DNA of 31,714 nucleotides from Pseudomonadota bacterium (GTDB lineage: Bacteria; Desulfobacterota; Anaeroferrophillalia; Anaeroferrophillales; Tharpellaceae). Below are positions 14,697-23,663 of the stretch, one piece after another (position 1 is the stretch's first letter; each line of letters starts with the position of its first letter). Both the position numbers and the translations under genes were made by a program. The stretch is from contig WFRP01000133.1 of assembly GCA_015486505.1 (NCBI GenBank), positions 1 through 31,714 of the forward strand, in the 5' to 3' direction. Below the pieces are notes generated by a model. It had not been told where the DNA came from, searched no databases, and saw nothing but the letters and a program-made list of their open reading frames with translations.

Positions 14697-14725
14697 TTGC
14701 CGGAGGCAACGAAAACCCGTATAAT
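14697..14725 (+). promoter_or_regulatory. Candidate promoter for tig
   Basis: TTGCCG (14697-14702), 17-base spacer, perfect TATAAT (14720-14725). It lies between the tRNA-Leu 3' end and the tig start, leaving a leader of about 90 bases. Confidence 0.6.
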
Positions 14726-14821
14726 AAATTTACAAGAAATCGTAACCGTAACCGACAGATTGACGGCAACCTTTCCGGGAACCCTGAAATTGACCGCGGC
14801 AGTAAAAAGAGGCTAAGTTCA

Positions 14822-16177
14822 ATGAGTGTCACAATCAACGAAATCAATACTGTAAAAAAAGAGCTCCTGATCAATATCGGGGCTGAACAAATCGAAAAAA
14901 GCCTGAATAAAGCTTATAAAAAGACGCAGAAAAAAGCCAAAATCAAAGGATTTCGTCCCGGTAAGGCGCCGCTGAATGTCGTCAAACGCCTCTACCGTGA
15001 ACAGATTCGAATGGAGGTTATGGAAGATCTGCTGCAGGAAGCTTACAGCGACGCTTTGCAGGAGAATGACATTGCACCGCTAATCGCTCCGGAAATTAAA
15101 GATGTCTCTTTCCCGGAAGATGACAGCTCCTTGAGTTTTTGCGCCGTGGTTGAAGTTCTGCCGGAAATCGAGATTGCCCCCTTCGATGATATTGAACTTG
15201 AAAAACGCTCGACTGAGGTTACTGAAGCCGAGGTTGATGCCGAGATTGAAAAGTTACGTCAGAGTATGGCCCAGTTCAAGACCATCGACGAGCGTCCGAC
15301 TCAGGATGGCGATATCATCGAAATTGATTTTACCGGCCGTCTTGACGGGGTGGAATTTGCGGGCGGCAGCGCCGAGAATTTCTCACTTGAACTCGGCAGC
15401 GGCCGCTTCATCCCGGATCTGGAACGGCAGTTGGTCGGTCTTGAACTTGAGAAAAGCTACGATCTTAATGCAACTTTTCCGGAAGATTACCACAAGGAAG
15501 AGCTTGCCGGTAAAGAGACGGTATTTACGGTAACCGTCAAGTCGATTAAGGAAAAAGAATTGCCGGAATTAAATGATGACCTGGCGGTTCAGGTCTCCGG
15601 CGGCGAGATGGAAACGGTGGCCAAACTGCGGGAAAAGATGACCGAATACCTGACTTCGACAAAAGCCGACACGGTGCGAAATCAATACACATCCGAGCTG
15701 CTCGCAGAATTACGGAAACGCTGTGAGTTTGAGCTTCCGGAATGTATGCTTATTGAAGAGCGAAAACGCGCCCTTAACACGGCCCGCTCACGCTTTACAA
15801 GTCAGGGGATTGCCTCCGACAAAGCTCAGGAGTTAATTGACGAGCACAAATCCCGGATTGAATCTGAGGCGGCGGATACGGTCAAAAACACCTTGATTCT
15901 GGAAAAACTGACCGAGCTTGAAAAAATCGAAAGCACACCGGATGAAGTCAGTGCCCGCTTTCAGCAATTCATCCAGAATTCCGGCAGTAATCCCCAGGAA
16001 ATTTTCGAGCAGTTTAAAGGCCGCGAAAGTGAATTAACCGGGATGCTGCGACGCGAAGTCATCATGGATAAAACCATCACCCATCTTTTGGATAAAATTT
16101 CCTATAAAGACACGGCAGACCAGGATGAAGCCGGGACCGAAGCCGCGCAGGCCGAAACCGACGCAGAAAATAAATAA
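14822..16177 (+). CDS. tig: Trigger factor (ribosome-associated chaperone and prolyl isomerase)
   Basis: A 451-residue trigger factor. The ribosome-docking signature GFRPGKAP is at 43-50; the FKBP-type prolyl isomerase domain spans about 160-245 (GDIIEIDFTGRLDGVEFAGG, LGSGRFIPDLERQLVG); the helical chaperone arms follow, with an acidic, glutamine/alanine-rich tail. AAGAGG lies about 9 bases before ATG. The tail ends at a TAA that coincides with the edge of a repeat-A copy. First gene of tig-clpP-clpX. Confidence 0.97.
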   Translation: MSVTINEINTVKKELLINIGAEQIEKSLNKAYKKTQKKAKIKGFRPGKAPLNVVKRLYREQIRMEVMEDLLQEAYSDALQENDIAPLIAPEIKDVSFPEDDSSLSFCAVVEVLPEIEIAPFDDIELEKRSTEVTEAEVDAEIEKLRQSMAQFKTIDERPTQDGDIIEIDFTGRLDGVEFAGGSAENFSLELGSGRFIPDLERQLVGLELEKSYDLNATFPEDYHKEELAGKETVFTVTVKSIKEKELPELNDDLAVQVSGGEMETVAKLREKMTEYLTSTKADTVRNQYTSELLAELRKRCEFELPECMLIEERKRALNTARSRFTSQGIASDKAQELIDEHKSRIESEAADTVKNTLILEKLTELEKIESTPDEVSARFQQFIQNSGSNPQEIFEQFKGRESELTGMLRREVIMDKTITHLLDKISYKDTADQDEAGTEAAQAETDAENK

Positions 16178-16313
16178 CAGGTTATTTTCTGCTCCGAAAA
16201 ACAAGATTTAATAATCAGAAAATGTTCTGATAAGAGTACTTATTTGCGACCAGCGGATTGCCCCTGGGCGCGGACCAAAAAGGCCCAATTGGGTTGCGGG
16301 ATCTGTTCCCGCA
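16176..16313 (+). repeat. Repeat A, copy 6 (5'-truncated), between tig and clpP
   Basis: Lacks the initial TTAGTACCTT but continues ACAGGTTATTTTCTGC, AACAAGATTTAATAATCAG, one type-2 25-bp module (16246-16269), AGGCCC and the terminal GCGGGA..TCCCGCAT hairpin. It fills the tig-clpP gap; the clpP ribosome-binding site AGGAGG starts one or two bases after it. An mRNA crossing this gap would contain all these stem-loops. Confidence 0.9.
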
Positions 16314-16328
16314 TAGGAGGTAATTTCT

Positions 16329-16928
16329 ATGAGTTTTCTGCCGATGGTAGTCGAGCAGAGTCCCGGGGGCGAACGCGCCTACGACATCTACTCCCGCCTG
16401 TTGCGTGACCGAATCGTTTTTTTAGGCACGCCGATTGATGACAATGTCGCCAATGCCGTGATTGCCCAGCTCCTCTTTCTCGAAGCCGACGATCCGGACA
16501 AGGATATTAATATCTACATTAATTCACCCGGCGGTTCCGTGACCGCGGGCATGGCGATTTATGACACCATGCAGTTTGTCAAACCCGACATCACCACCAT
16601 CTGTGTCGGCCAGGCGGCCAGTATGGGCGCTTTACTTTTAACTGCCGGCACCAAAGGCAAACGCTACTCGTTACCGCACTCAAGAATCCTGCTGCATCAA
16701 CCAATGGGCGGTTTCTCCGGCCAGGCTTCGGACATTGACATCCATGCCCGCGAAATTTTGCGTCTGAAACAGGATCTAAACCAAATCCTGCAGCAGCATA
16801 CCGGCCAGAAGCTGGAACGTCTGCAGCAGGACACGGATCGTGATTTCTTTATGTCGGGAGAACAGGCGCTTGAATATGGGGTGATCGATAAAGTTATCAG
16901 TAAACGTCAGGTTGCCGGGGAGAAATAA
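16329..16928 (+). CDS. clpP: ATP-dependent Clp protease proteolytic subunit
   Basis: A 199-residue serine peptidase. The catalytic triad is S98 (GQAASMGALLL), H123 (RILLHQPMGG) and D172 (TDRDFFM). Usual ClpP length, and a short N-terminal propeptide-like segment is possible. The start has a near-perfect AGGAGG spacing. It lies three bases before clpX, with which it forms the ClpXP protease; a repeat separates it from tig, so separate mRNA ends or processing are possible. Confidence 0.98.
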   Translation: MSFLPMVVEQSPGGERAYDIYSRLLRDRIVFLGTPIDDNVANAVIAQLLFLEADDPDKDINIYINSPGGSVTAGMAIYDTMQFVKPDITTICVGQAASMGALLLTAGTKGKRYSLPHSRILLHQPMGGFSGQASDIDIHAREILRLKQDLNQILQQHTGQKLERLQQDTDRDFFMSGEQALEYGVIDKVISKRQVAGEK

Positions 16929-16931
16929 TCT

Positions 16932-18203
16932 ATGGCGCGTAAAAAAAATAGCGAAATAATGATGCGCTGTTCTTTCTGCGGCAAGGATCAGAACAGTGTC
17001 AAAAAACTTATTGCCGGGCCTTCGGTCTTTATCTGCAATGAGTGTGTTGATCTCTGCAACGATATCATCGCCGGTGAAAATGAACGCGACACCCTGGCCG
17101 ACCTCCACGAAACCCTGGTGCCGCCGCGACAGATCAAGGAAAGTCTTGATGAATATATTATCGGTCAGGATGAAGCCAAGCGCAAACTCGCGGTCGCGGT
17201 CTACAATCACTATAAACGCATCGCCTCGCGTGAGCTTGAAAATGACGATGACGGGGTTGAGATCCAGAAAAGCAATATTCTGCTCGCCGGCCCGACCGGC
17301 AGCGGTAAAACCTTGCTGGCTCAGACTTTAGCCCGGGTGTTGCAGGTCCCTTTTACCATAGTTGATGCCACCAATCTGACTGAAGCCGGCTACGTCGGCG
17401 AAGATGTGGAGAATATTCTGGTTTCCCTGTTGCAGGCGGCCGATTACGATGTTGAGCGGGCGGCGCGCGGGATTATCTATATTGACGAAATCGATAAGGT
17501 GGCCCGTAAAGGCGACAGCCCCTCAATTACCCGGGATGTTTCCGGTGAAGGAGTGCAGCAGGCCCTGCTCAAAATTCTTGAAGGCACGATTGCCAATGTT
17601 CCGCCCAAAGGCGGCCGCAAGCACCCGCAGCAGGAATTCATTAAACTTGATACCCGGGATATTCTTTTCATCTGCGGCGGTGCCTTTAACGGCCTGGATG
17701 AGATTGTCCAGCGCCGGATGCGCGGTAACGCGCTGGGTTTTCAGACCAGCATCGAAAACCACACAATTGCCGGTAGCGATCCGACCCATGACGTCACCCC
17801 GGCCGACCTTCTGAAATTCGGACTGATTCCGGAATTTATCGGCCGTATGCCGGTAATCGCAAGCCTTGACGAACTTGATCAGGAAGCCCTGGTTGAGATC
17901 CTGACGAAACCGCGTAACGCTCTGGTCAAACAGTATCGTAAACTTTTCAAAATGGACCAGGTTGAACTTGATTTCAGCGAAACCGCTCTGGAAAAAGTCG
18001 CCCAGCTCGCGGTCGAACAGAAAACCGGAGCCCGGGGCTTACGCTCGATTCTGGAATGTGTTATGAATTCGATCATGTTTGACCTGCCGGACAGCGGTGC
18101 GATTAAATGCGTTATCGAGGATGAGGTCATCACAAATGGCGCTCAGCCGCTCTACTTATATGAAAATGAAGATAATCGGAAAAATAAGGTGAAATCCGCT
18201 TAA
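16932..18203 (+). CDS. clpX: ATP-dependent Clp protease ATP-binding subunit ClpX
   Basis: A 423-residue AAA+ unfoldase. The N-terminal C4 zinc site is C13, C16, C35 and C38 (CSFCGKD, CNECVDLC). Walker A is GPTGSGKT at 120-127; Walker B is IIYIDEIDK (about 185-193); the GAFNGL pore-region and sensor motifs and the C-terminal TGARGLRSILE segment are intact. It feeds unfolded substrates to ClpP, encoded three bases upstream. The gene usually next in this cluster, lon, is absent; HU follows. Confidence 0.98.
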   Translation: MARKKNSEIMMRCSFCGKDQNSVKKLIAGPSVFICNECVDLCNDIIAGENERDTLADLHETLVPPRQIKESLDEYIIGQDEAKRKLAVAVYNHYKRIASRELENDDDGVEIQKSNILLAGPTGSGKTLLAQTLARVLQVPFTIVDATNLTEAGYVGEDVENILVSLLQAADYDVERAARGIIYIDEIDKVARKGDSPSITRDVSGEGVQQALLKILEGTIANVPPKGGRKHPQQEFIKLDTRDILFICGGAFNGLDEIVQRRMRGNALGFQTSIENHTIAGSDPTHDVTPADLLKFGLIPEFIGRMPVIASLDELDQEALVEILTKPRNALVKQYRKLFKMDQVELDFSETALEKVAQLAVEQKTGARGLRSILECVMNSIMFDLPDSGAIKCVIEDEVITNGAQPLYLYENEDNRKNKVKSA

Positions 18204-18219
18204 ACTAAACGTTTTTGCC

Positions 18220-18248
18220 TTGACTAGGACGGCTTGCTTTGCTATAAG
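18220..18248 (+). promoter_or_regulatory. Strong candidate promoter for the HU gene
   Basis: TTGACT (18220-18225), 17-base spacer, TATAAG (18243-18248). Each hexamer differs from the sigma70 consensus at one position. It lies 41 bases before the HU start codon, in the gap after clpX. Confidence 0.75.
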
Positions 18249-18289
18249 GTCGCTTACTTTAAGCCAACGACATTGAGGGGGAGAATACC

Positions 18290-18562
18290 ATGACAAAAGG
18301 CGAAATGATTGACGCTATTGCTGAAAAATCAGGTGTGACCAAAGCTGATTCGGAAAAAGTTCTGAAAGCCTTTACCGAGGTTGTCAAAGATGAACTTGGC
18401 AATGGTGGAAAAGTTGCGATGGTCGGTTTTGGAACATTCTACACAGTAGCTCGCCCGGCCCGTACCGGCCGTAATCCGAGAACTGGCGACAGCATTGAAA
18501 TCGCAGCCAGTAACGTACCGAAATTCAAGCCTGGTAAAGCGTTGAAAGATAGTTTAAATTAA
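18290..18562 (+). CDS. HU-family DNA-binding protein
   Basis: A 90-residue histone-like protein. The helical dimerisation half (MTKGEMIDAIAEKSGVTKAD) and the beta arm core VGFGTFYTVARPARTGRNPRTGDSI (about 46-70) are canonical; the arm tip carries RNPRTG. HU bends DNA and organises the nucleoid. The GGGGGAG ribosome-binding site is strong and the gene has its own promoter. Which HU paralogue it is (alpha, beta or IHF-like) cannot be said; it follows clpX as hupB follows lon in many proteobacteria. Confidence 0.95.
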   Translation: MTKGEMIDAIAEKSGVTKADSEKVLKAFTEVVKDELGNGGKVAMVGFGTFYTVARPARTGRNPRTGDSIEIAASNVPKFKPGKALKDSLN

Positions 18563-18579
18563 GTATTAAAGGCTTTTGC

Positions 18580-18652
18580 GGGCGGGTAGCTCAGTTGGGA
18601 GAGCATCGGCCTTACAAGCCGAGGGTCACAGGTTCAAGCCCTGTTCCGCCTA
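18580..18652 (+). tRNA. tRNA-Val (anticodon TAC)
   Basis: Anticodon stem TCGGC/GCCGA with loop CTTACAA gives TAC. D arm GCTC..GAGC and T arm ACAGG-TTCAAGC-CCTGT are intact; the acceptor has two G-U pairs. CCA is not encoded. It starts 17 bases after the HU stop. Confidence 0.93.
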
Positions 18653-18665
18653 TTGCTGCAAATAT

Positions 18666-18742
<77 letters not shown>

Positions 18743-18750
18743 TTAATCTT

Positions 18751-18791
18751 AAAAAGAGCTGCTCGCCTGATGGCAAGTGGCTCTTTTTTTT
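18751..18791 (+). terminator. Terminator after the tRNA pair
   Basis: AAAAAGAGC (18751-18759) pairs perfectly with GCTCTTTTT (18780-18788), with inner pairing CT-GC/GC-AG; a run of eight T ends it. It closes the HU/tRNA transcript. Confidence 0.9.
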
Positions 18792-18819
18792 GCAGACGAA
18801 ATAGAAAAGAGTTTGTCTC

Positions 18820-19031
18820 CCTTCTTTCAGGAGGGGGCGGGGCTGGTTTTCGGAGCGATTGCGGAGACGATTTCGTTGTTTTTCCCAGCGAGCGGGAGCC
18901 CGTTAGCATTGCAACTGTCTGAGCGTAAGCAAGTTTTGCAAGGCGGGCGCAGCAAGCGCAAGGAAAAACAGAAATCTTAACGCCTAGCGGAGAAAAGCCG
19001 CACCCGACCCCAGATTTGGCTGAATAGTTAC
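18820..19031 (+). mobile_element. Element B, copy 3 (left end lost)
   Basis: Shares GAGGGGGCGGGG, GATTTCGTTGTTTTTC, GCATTGCAACTG and TAACGCCTAGCGGAGAAAA with the intact copy and ends GGCTGAATAGTTAC at 19018-19031. The left terminal inverted repeat is missing, so the start is approximate. It fills the 325-bp gap before ileS, ending 36 bases before the start codon, and may carry or displace the ileS promoter. Confidence 0.85.
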
Positions 19032-19067
19032 CAAAACTTTTATGAATGCCCAGGAGTTTTTTAGAAA

Positions 19068-21851
19068 ATGGAATATAAAGAAACCTTAAACCTGCCGCAA
19101 ACCAAATTTCCGATGCGGGGCAACCTACCCCAGCGCGAACCGGACACGATTGCCCGCTGGCGTAAAGAAAAAATCTATGAGCAGATATTGGAACGCCATC
19201 AGGACGATCCCCCTTTCGTTCTCCATGACGGCCCGCCTTACGCCAACGGCCATCTCCACATCGGTCACGCGCTTAACAAGATTTTGAAAGATATAATCAT
19301 AAAAGCAAAAAGCATGTCCGGCCGGCTCTGCCACTATGTTCCGGGCTGGGACTGTCACGGCCTCCCGATTGAACATCAGGTGGATAAAGACCTGGGCAAG
19401 AAAAAAGCGACGATGTCGCAGGTGGAAATCCGCCGGGCCTGCCGCCGCTATGCTGAAAAATTTGTCGCCATTCAACGGGACGAATTTGAACGTTTCGGGG
19501 TCTTTGGCGAATGGGAGCGGCCCTATCTGACCATGAACTACCCTTATGAAGGTGCAATTGTACGCTCTTTAAGCCGTTTTGTCGCCAATGGCACTCTGGT
19601 CAAAAGCAAAAAGCCAATCTACTGGTGCGCCCCCTGCGCCACCGCTTTGGCGGAAGCCGAAGTTGAATATGAGGATGAAAGTTCACCCTCAATCTATGTT
19701 AAATTCACTCTTACCGACAATCTGGGCGACAAATACCCTTTTCTTGATAATCAGGAGGTTGCTCTGGTTATCTGGACAACAACCCCGTGGACAATACCTG
19801 CCAATCTGGCCGTCTGCCTCAACCCGAATTTCGACTATGTCGCCCTGAAAACCGCAGTCGGCATCCTGATTGTCGCGGCCGGCCTTAAGGATACCTTTGT
19901 CAGCGAAACCGGGCTCAAGGATGTCGAAGTTTTAGGCTCTATCGTGGCGGCGGAACTTGAAAACCTGAGCTGTCAACACCCGCTTTATGAGCGGAAATCG
20001 CGGGTAATTCTCGGTGAGCATGTCACCCTTGAAGCCGGTACCGGCTGTGTTCATACCGCGCCGGGACATGGTCAGGAAGACTACGAAGTCGGCCTGCGTT
20101 ACAACCTCGAAGTCTACGCGCCGGTTGACGATAACGGCTGTTTTACCGACGAAGTTGAGTTTTTTGCGGGACAGTTTGTCTTTAAAGCCAACCCTGATGT
20201 CATCGGAAAGTTAAAAGAGTTCGGCAAACTGATTGCCGAAAAACCTTTAAGCCACTCCTACCCCCACTGCTGGCGCTGTAAAAAACCGATCATCTTCAGA
20301 TCAACCGAGCAATGGTTTATCTCGATGGAGAAAGCCGGTCTCAGGCAGCAGGCTTTAACCGAGATCAACAAAGTCCAATGGGTGCCGAGCTGGGGCCGGG
20401 AACGGATTTACGGCATGATCGAAAACCGCCCCGACTGGTGTGTTTCGCGGCAGCGGATCTGGGGGGTGCCGATCACGGTTTTCCACTGCGAAAAGTGCGG
20501 CAGGGTAATTGCCGATGAAAAAATAATGCTCAAGATTGCCGACCTTTTCACAGAATATGGGGCTGATATCTGGTTTGAACGGGAGGCCGCCTGTTTTCTG
20601 CCGGAGGGTTTCACTTGCGAGAATTGCGGCGGCAGCGAATTTGCGAAAGAGGGCGATATTCTTGATGTCTGGTTCGATTCCGGCGTCAGTTTCGCGGCGG
20701 TGCTTCAGAATCGTGATTATCTCGGCGGGGTTCCGGCGGATCTCTATCTTGAAGGCAGCGATCAGCACCGGGGCTGGTTTCACAGTTCCCTGCTGGCGGC
20801 GGTCGGTATCACCGGCCGGGCCCCGTACAAGTCTGTACTCACCCACGGTTTTGTGGTTGACGGCAAAGGCAAGAAGATGTCCAAATCATCCGGCAATGTT
20901 GTGGCGCCGGAAAAGATCATAAAACGCTACGGCGCTGAAATCCTGCGCCTTTGGGTCGCGGCTCAGGATTACCGTGATGATGTCAGAATCTCGGACGAAA
21001 TCCTCTCCCGCCTGGTCGAAGCCTATCGCCGGATTCGCAATACTTTCCGCTTTCTTTTAGGGAACCTGAGCGATTTCAACCCAACAACCGATAAGGTCGC
21101 ATTCAACGAGCTTCAGGAGATAGATCGTTATATCCTGCATGAATTGCAGAAACTGCAGCAGCGGGTTCTCAAAGCTTACGATGATTATGAATTTCACATC
21201 ATCTACCACGCCATTCATAACTTCTGCGCCGTAACCTTAAGCAGTTTCTACCTTGAGGTCGGTAAAGATAGGCTTTATACCCTGCGGGCCGCGCATCCGG
21301 TGCGCCGGGCGACCCAGACCACGCTCTATGCCGTCCTTGATACCATGGTCCGGCTCTGCGCCCCGATTCTGGCATTTACCGCTGATGAAATCTGGCAATA
21401 TATGCCGGAGAGTAAACCCGGAGAAAGTGTTCATCTTTATGAATTCCTTACACTCCCGCCGGAATATGAAAATCCGGAACTGGCTATGATCTGGGCTGAA
21501 ATTCTTGAGCTGCGCCGACTTGTCCTGAAAGAGCTTGAGGAGGCCCGGCAACAGAAAATAATCGGTAACTCCCTTGAAGCCCGGGTTGAAATCAAGGCCC
21601 GCGACCGGAGTTTGGAACTGCTCAACAACTACCGGGAGCAGCTGGCCGACATTTTTATCGTCTCACAGGTTGCTTTAAGTGAAATGAGTGCTCAGGAAAC
21701 CGGCTCCGACGATAGTCCTGACCTTGTTATCTCCATCAAGCCGGCACTGGGCGATAAGTGCAACCGCTGCTGGTGTTACAGTGAAGAATTAACCGCCGCC
21801 GCTGCCGAATTCCCGGGGATCTGCCCCAAATGTCGTAAACAAATCGATTGA
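19068..21851 (+). CDS. ileS: Isoleucyl-tRNA synthetase
   Basis: A 927-residue class I synthetase charging tRNA-Ile. HIGH is at 64-67 (DGPPYANGHLHIGHALNK) and KMSKS at 603-607. The CP1 editing domain is intact (VIWTTTPWTIPANLAV; GTGCVHTAPGHGQEDYEVG). The C-terminal zinc finger CNRCWCYSEE..CPKCRKQ marks the bacterial form. No T-box leader is visible; instead an element-B fragment abuts the 5' end. The start follows a GGAG 11-14 bases upstream. The stop overlaps the region carrying the next gene's ribosome-binding site. Confidence 0.98.
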   Translation: MEYKETLNLPQTKFPMRGNLPQREPDTIARWRKEKIYEQILERHQDDPPFVLHDGPPYANGHLHIGHALNKILKDIIIKAKSMSGRLCHYVPGWDCHGLPIEHQVDKDLGKKKATMSQVEIRRACRRYAEKFVAIQRDEFERFGVFGEWERPYLTMNYPYEGAIVRSLSRFVANGTLVKSKKPIYWCAPCATALAEAEVEYEDESSPSIYVKFTLTDNLGDKYPFLDNQEVALVIWTTTPWTIPANLAVCLNPNFDYVALKTAVGILIVAAGLKDTFVSETGLKDVEVLGSIVAAELENLSCQHPLYERKSRVILGEHVTLEAGTGCVHTAPGHGQEDYEVGLRYNLEVYAPVDDNGCFTDEVEFFAGQFVFKANPDVIGKLKEFGKLIAEKPLSHSYPHCWRCKKPIIFRSTEQWFISMEKAGLRQQALTEINKVQWVPSWGRERIYGMIENRPDWCVSRQRIWGVPITVFHCEKCGRVIADEKIMLKIADLFTEYGADIWFEREAACFLPEGFTCENCGGSEFAKEGDILDVWFDSGVSFAAVLQNRDYLGGVPADLYLEGSDQHRGWFHSSLLAAVGITGRAPYKSVLTHGFVVDGKGKKMSKSSGNVVAPEKIIKRYGAEILRLWVAAQDYRDDVRISDEILSRLVEAYRRIRNTFRFLLGNLSDFNPTTDKVAFNELQEIDRYILHELQKLQQRVLKAYDDYEFHIIYHAIHNFCAVTLSSFYLEVGKDRLYTLRAAHPVRRATQTTLYAVLDTMVRLCAPILAFTADEIWQYMPESKPGESVHLYEFLTLPPEYENPELAMIWAEILELRRLVLKELEEARQQKIIGNSLEARVEIKARDRSLELLNNYREQLADIFIVSQVALSEMSAQETGSDDSPDLVISIKPALGDKCNRCWCYSEELTAAAAEFPGICPKCRKQID

Positions 21852-21862
21852 AGGAGTTAAAA

Positions 21863-22207
21863 ATGTTTAAACATCTGCATTATTCTGAAGTTCCGGCGGA
21901 AAAAGTCGCGGTTGAAGGAGCAGACAAGGTTACGGTCCGCTGGGTTATCGATGAAACCGACGGGGCCCCCAATTTTGCCATGCGCATCTTTGAGTTTGCA
22001 GCCCACGGCCATTCACCCTACCATTCACACGATTGGGAACATGAGATTTTTATCCTCGAAAATGACGGATATCTGACTATCGAAGGGGAAAAACATCCTT
22101 TCAAACCCGGCGATGTCGTTTTTATTCCCGGTGGCACCATGCACAATTTGACCGCCGGTGAAAACGGCCTCCGTATGATGTGCCTGGTACCGGTGGGCTG
22201 TAAATAG
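21863..22207 (+). CDS. Small single-domain cupin protein
   Basis: A 114-residue cupin. Motif 1 is HGHSPYHSHDWEHEIFILENDG, with H54, H56 and E61 as likely metal ligands; motif 2 is KPGDVVFIPGGTMHNL, with H94 as the fourth. Such one-domain cupins bind a divalent metal, with roles ranging from small-molecule enzymes to sensors; no substrate can be inferred. Start taken at ATG 21863, 6 bases after AAGGAG; an in-frame TTG at 21848 overlaps ileS and is rejected. Eleven bases after ileS, so probably cotranscribed with it. Confidence 0.85.
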   Translation: MFKHLHYSEVPAEKVAVEGADKVTVRWVIDETDGAPNFAMRIFEFAAHGHSPYHSHDWEHEIFILENDGYLTIEGEKHPFKPGDVVFIPGGTMHNLTAGENGLRMMCLVPVGCK

Positions 22208-22288
22208 ATAAAAATAAGACGGGATCGACGCTATAATGCACCAGGAGTGTAAGAGAGCTCTACCGGCTCTACCAACAAGGATAAGCGC

Positions 22289-23353
22289 ATGATTAATCTG
22301 CAGACCAGTGATTTAAGAATTCGCGAGGTCCGGCATCTCGCGCCGCCGGCGGTACTTCTCAACAAATACCCACTGCGCAAAGCGGGGGCCGACTTTGTGC
22401 TGCAAAACCGTAAAGCAGTTGCCGATATTATAAGCGGCCGGGATTCCCGGTTGCTGGTGGTGGCCGGCCCCTGCTCAATCCACGACCCGGAAGCGGCGCT
22501 TGAATACGCCCGGCGCCTGCAGGAGCTGGCCCGAAACTATACCGATGAACTTCTAGTGGTTATGCGGGTTTACTTCGAGAAACCACGCACCGTGGTCGGC
22601 TGGAAAGGCCTGATTAACGACCCTAAGGTTGACGGCAGTTTCGCGATTAACGAAGGCTTAGAAATCGCCCGGAAACTTCTGGTTGAGATTACCGATTTAA
22701 AAGTTCCGGCCGCAACTGAATTTTTAGATACAATTATCGGTCAGTTTATTGCTGATTTAATCAGCTGGGGAGCCGTCGGCGCCCGCACGACCGAGAGCCA
22801 GATCCATCGGGATCTTGCTTCCGGGCTGTCAATGCCGGTTGCGTTCAAAAACGGTACGGACGGTGATATTCAGGTCGCGATCGATGCCGTCCGGGCGGCC
22901 CGGACGCCGCAATGGTTTCCGTCAATTACCCGGGAAGGGGTCGCGGCAATCCTTGCGACTAAAGGTAATGAATGGGGCCATATCGTCCTGCGCGGCGGCA
23001 GTAAAAGCGGCCCCAATTATGATGCTGTCTCTGTCGCAGAAGCGGTTGCACTGCTTGAGAAATCGGGGCTCCCGCCCTATCTGATGATTGACTGTAGCCA
23101 CGGTAACAGCTACAAAGATCACACAAAACAGATTAACGTAGCTGAGGCCGTCAGCCGACAGATTGCTGCCGGCAATAAAGCGATCTGCGGGATCATGCTC
23201 GAAAGCCATCTTGTCGCCGGAAAACAAAACTATACCGACAAAGCCTCCTCCTGCTACGGTCAGAGTATCACCGACGCCTGTATCTCGATTGAACAGACAG
23301 CTGATATTTTTGCCGAAATAGCCGCGGCCGTAAAAAGCCGCCGGGAACTGTAA
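22289..23353 (+). CDS. aroG: 3-deoxy-7-phosphoheptulonate (DAHP) synthase, type I
   Basis: A 354-residue AroF/G/H-type enzyme that condenses phosphoenolpyruvate and erythrose 4-phosphate, the first step of the shikimate pathway. VVAGPCSIHDPEAALEYA, YFEKPRTVVGWKGLINDP, SWGAVGARTTESQIHR (the phosphate-binding region), VAFKNGTDG and IDCSHGNSYKDH are all conserved. The metal ligands Cys (in GPCSIHD), His (in CGIMLESHLV or DCSHGN) and the acidic residues appear intact. The N-terminal extension suggests feedback control by an aromatic amino acid; which of the AroF/G/H sensitivities applies cannot be told, so the symbol is generic. AAGGA lies 8 bases before ATG. Confidence 0.94.
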   Translation: MINLQTSDLRIREVRHLAPPAVLLNKYPLRKAGADFVLQNRKAVADIISGRDSRLLVVAGPCSIHDPEAALEYARRLQELARNYTDELLVVMRVYFEKPRTVVGWKGLINDPKVDGSFAINEGLEIARKLLVEITDLKVPAATEFLDTIIGQFIADLISWGAVGARTTESQIHRDLASGLSMPVAFKNGTDGDIQVAIDAVRAARTPQWFPSITREGVAAILATKGNEWGHIVLRGGSKSGPNYDAVSVAEAVALLEKSGLPPYLMIDCSHGNSYKDHTKQINVAEAVSRQIAAGNKAICGIMLESHLVAGKQNYTDKASSCYGQSITDACISIEQTADIFAEIAAAVKSRREL

Positions 23354-23402
23354 ACAGTAGAAACCGGCGGCGGTTTGCGATCAAAACAACCTCATCTGCC
23401 AT

Positions 23403-23663
23403 CTATTCATAGTGAGTCCACATGCGGATAACTTTAACAATTTTTTCATCATTCATAATTTGGTAAACAACTCTATGTTGAATATTTAACCTTCTTGAGT
23501 AGGCTCCGGATAAATCTCCTACAAGTTTCTCGTAGGGAGGTGGAGTTTTATAGGGATTTTCTTGCAGAAGTTTAATGATTTTTTCAGCTTTTGGTTTTAA
23601 CCCGGACAGGGAAAGTTTTTTAGCATCCTTCTGGGCTTGTTTTGTAAAAACAACCTTCCACAT
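23403..23663 (-). CDS. yoeB: YoeB/Txe-family toxin (mRNA endonuclease)
   Basis: An 86-residue RelE-superfamily toxin that cleaves mRNA on the ribosome. KLVGDLSGAYSRRLNIQHRVVY and the terminal MWTHYE are the YoeB/Txe signature, providing the expected catalytic arginine, histidine and tyrosine region. Start chosen at ATG 23663, whose A overlaps the antitoxin TGA (TGATG); a GTG two codons upstream is also in frame. Coupled translation after the antitoxin is typical. No aromatic-biosynthesis link to the convergent aroG is implied. Confidence 0.9.
   Translation of the reverse strand: MWKVVFTKQAQKDAKKLSLSGLKPKAEKIIKLLQENPYKTPPPYEKLVGDLSGAYSRRLNIQHRVVYQIMNDEKIVKVIRMWTHYE

Noticed and set aside
18743..19067. 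T-box or other riboswitch upstream of ileS
   Set aside because: The gap is an element-B fragment and a terminator; no T-box sequence (for example GGTGGNACC) is seen.
22236..22292. 18-codon open frame before aroG, overlapping its start as ATGA, considered as an attenuator leader peptide
   Set aside because: It has no ribosome-binding site, contains no Phe, Tyr or Trp, and no terminator hairpin follows.
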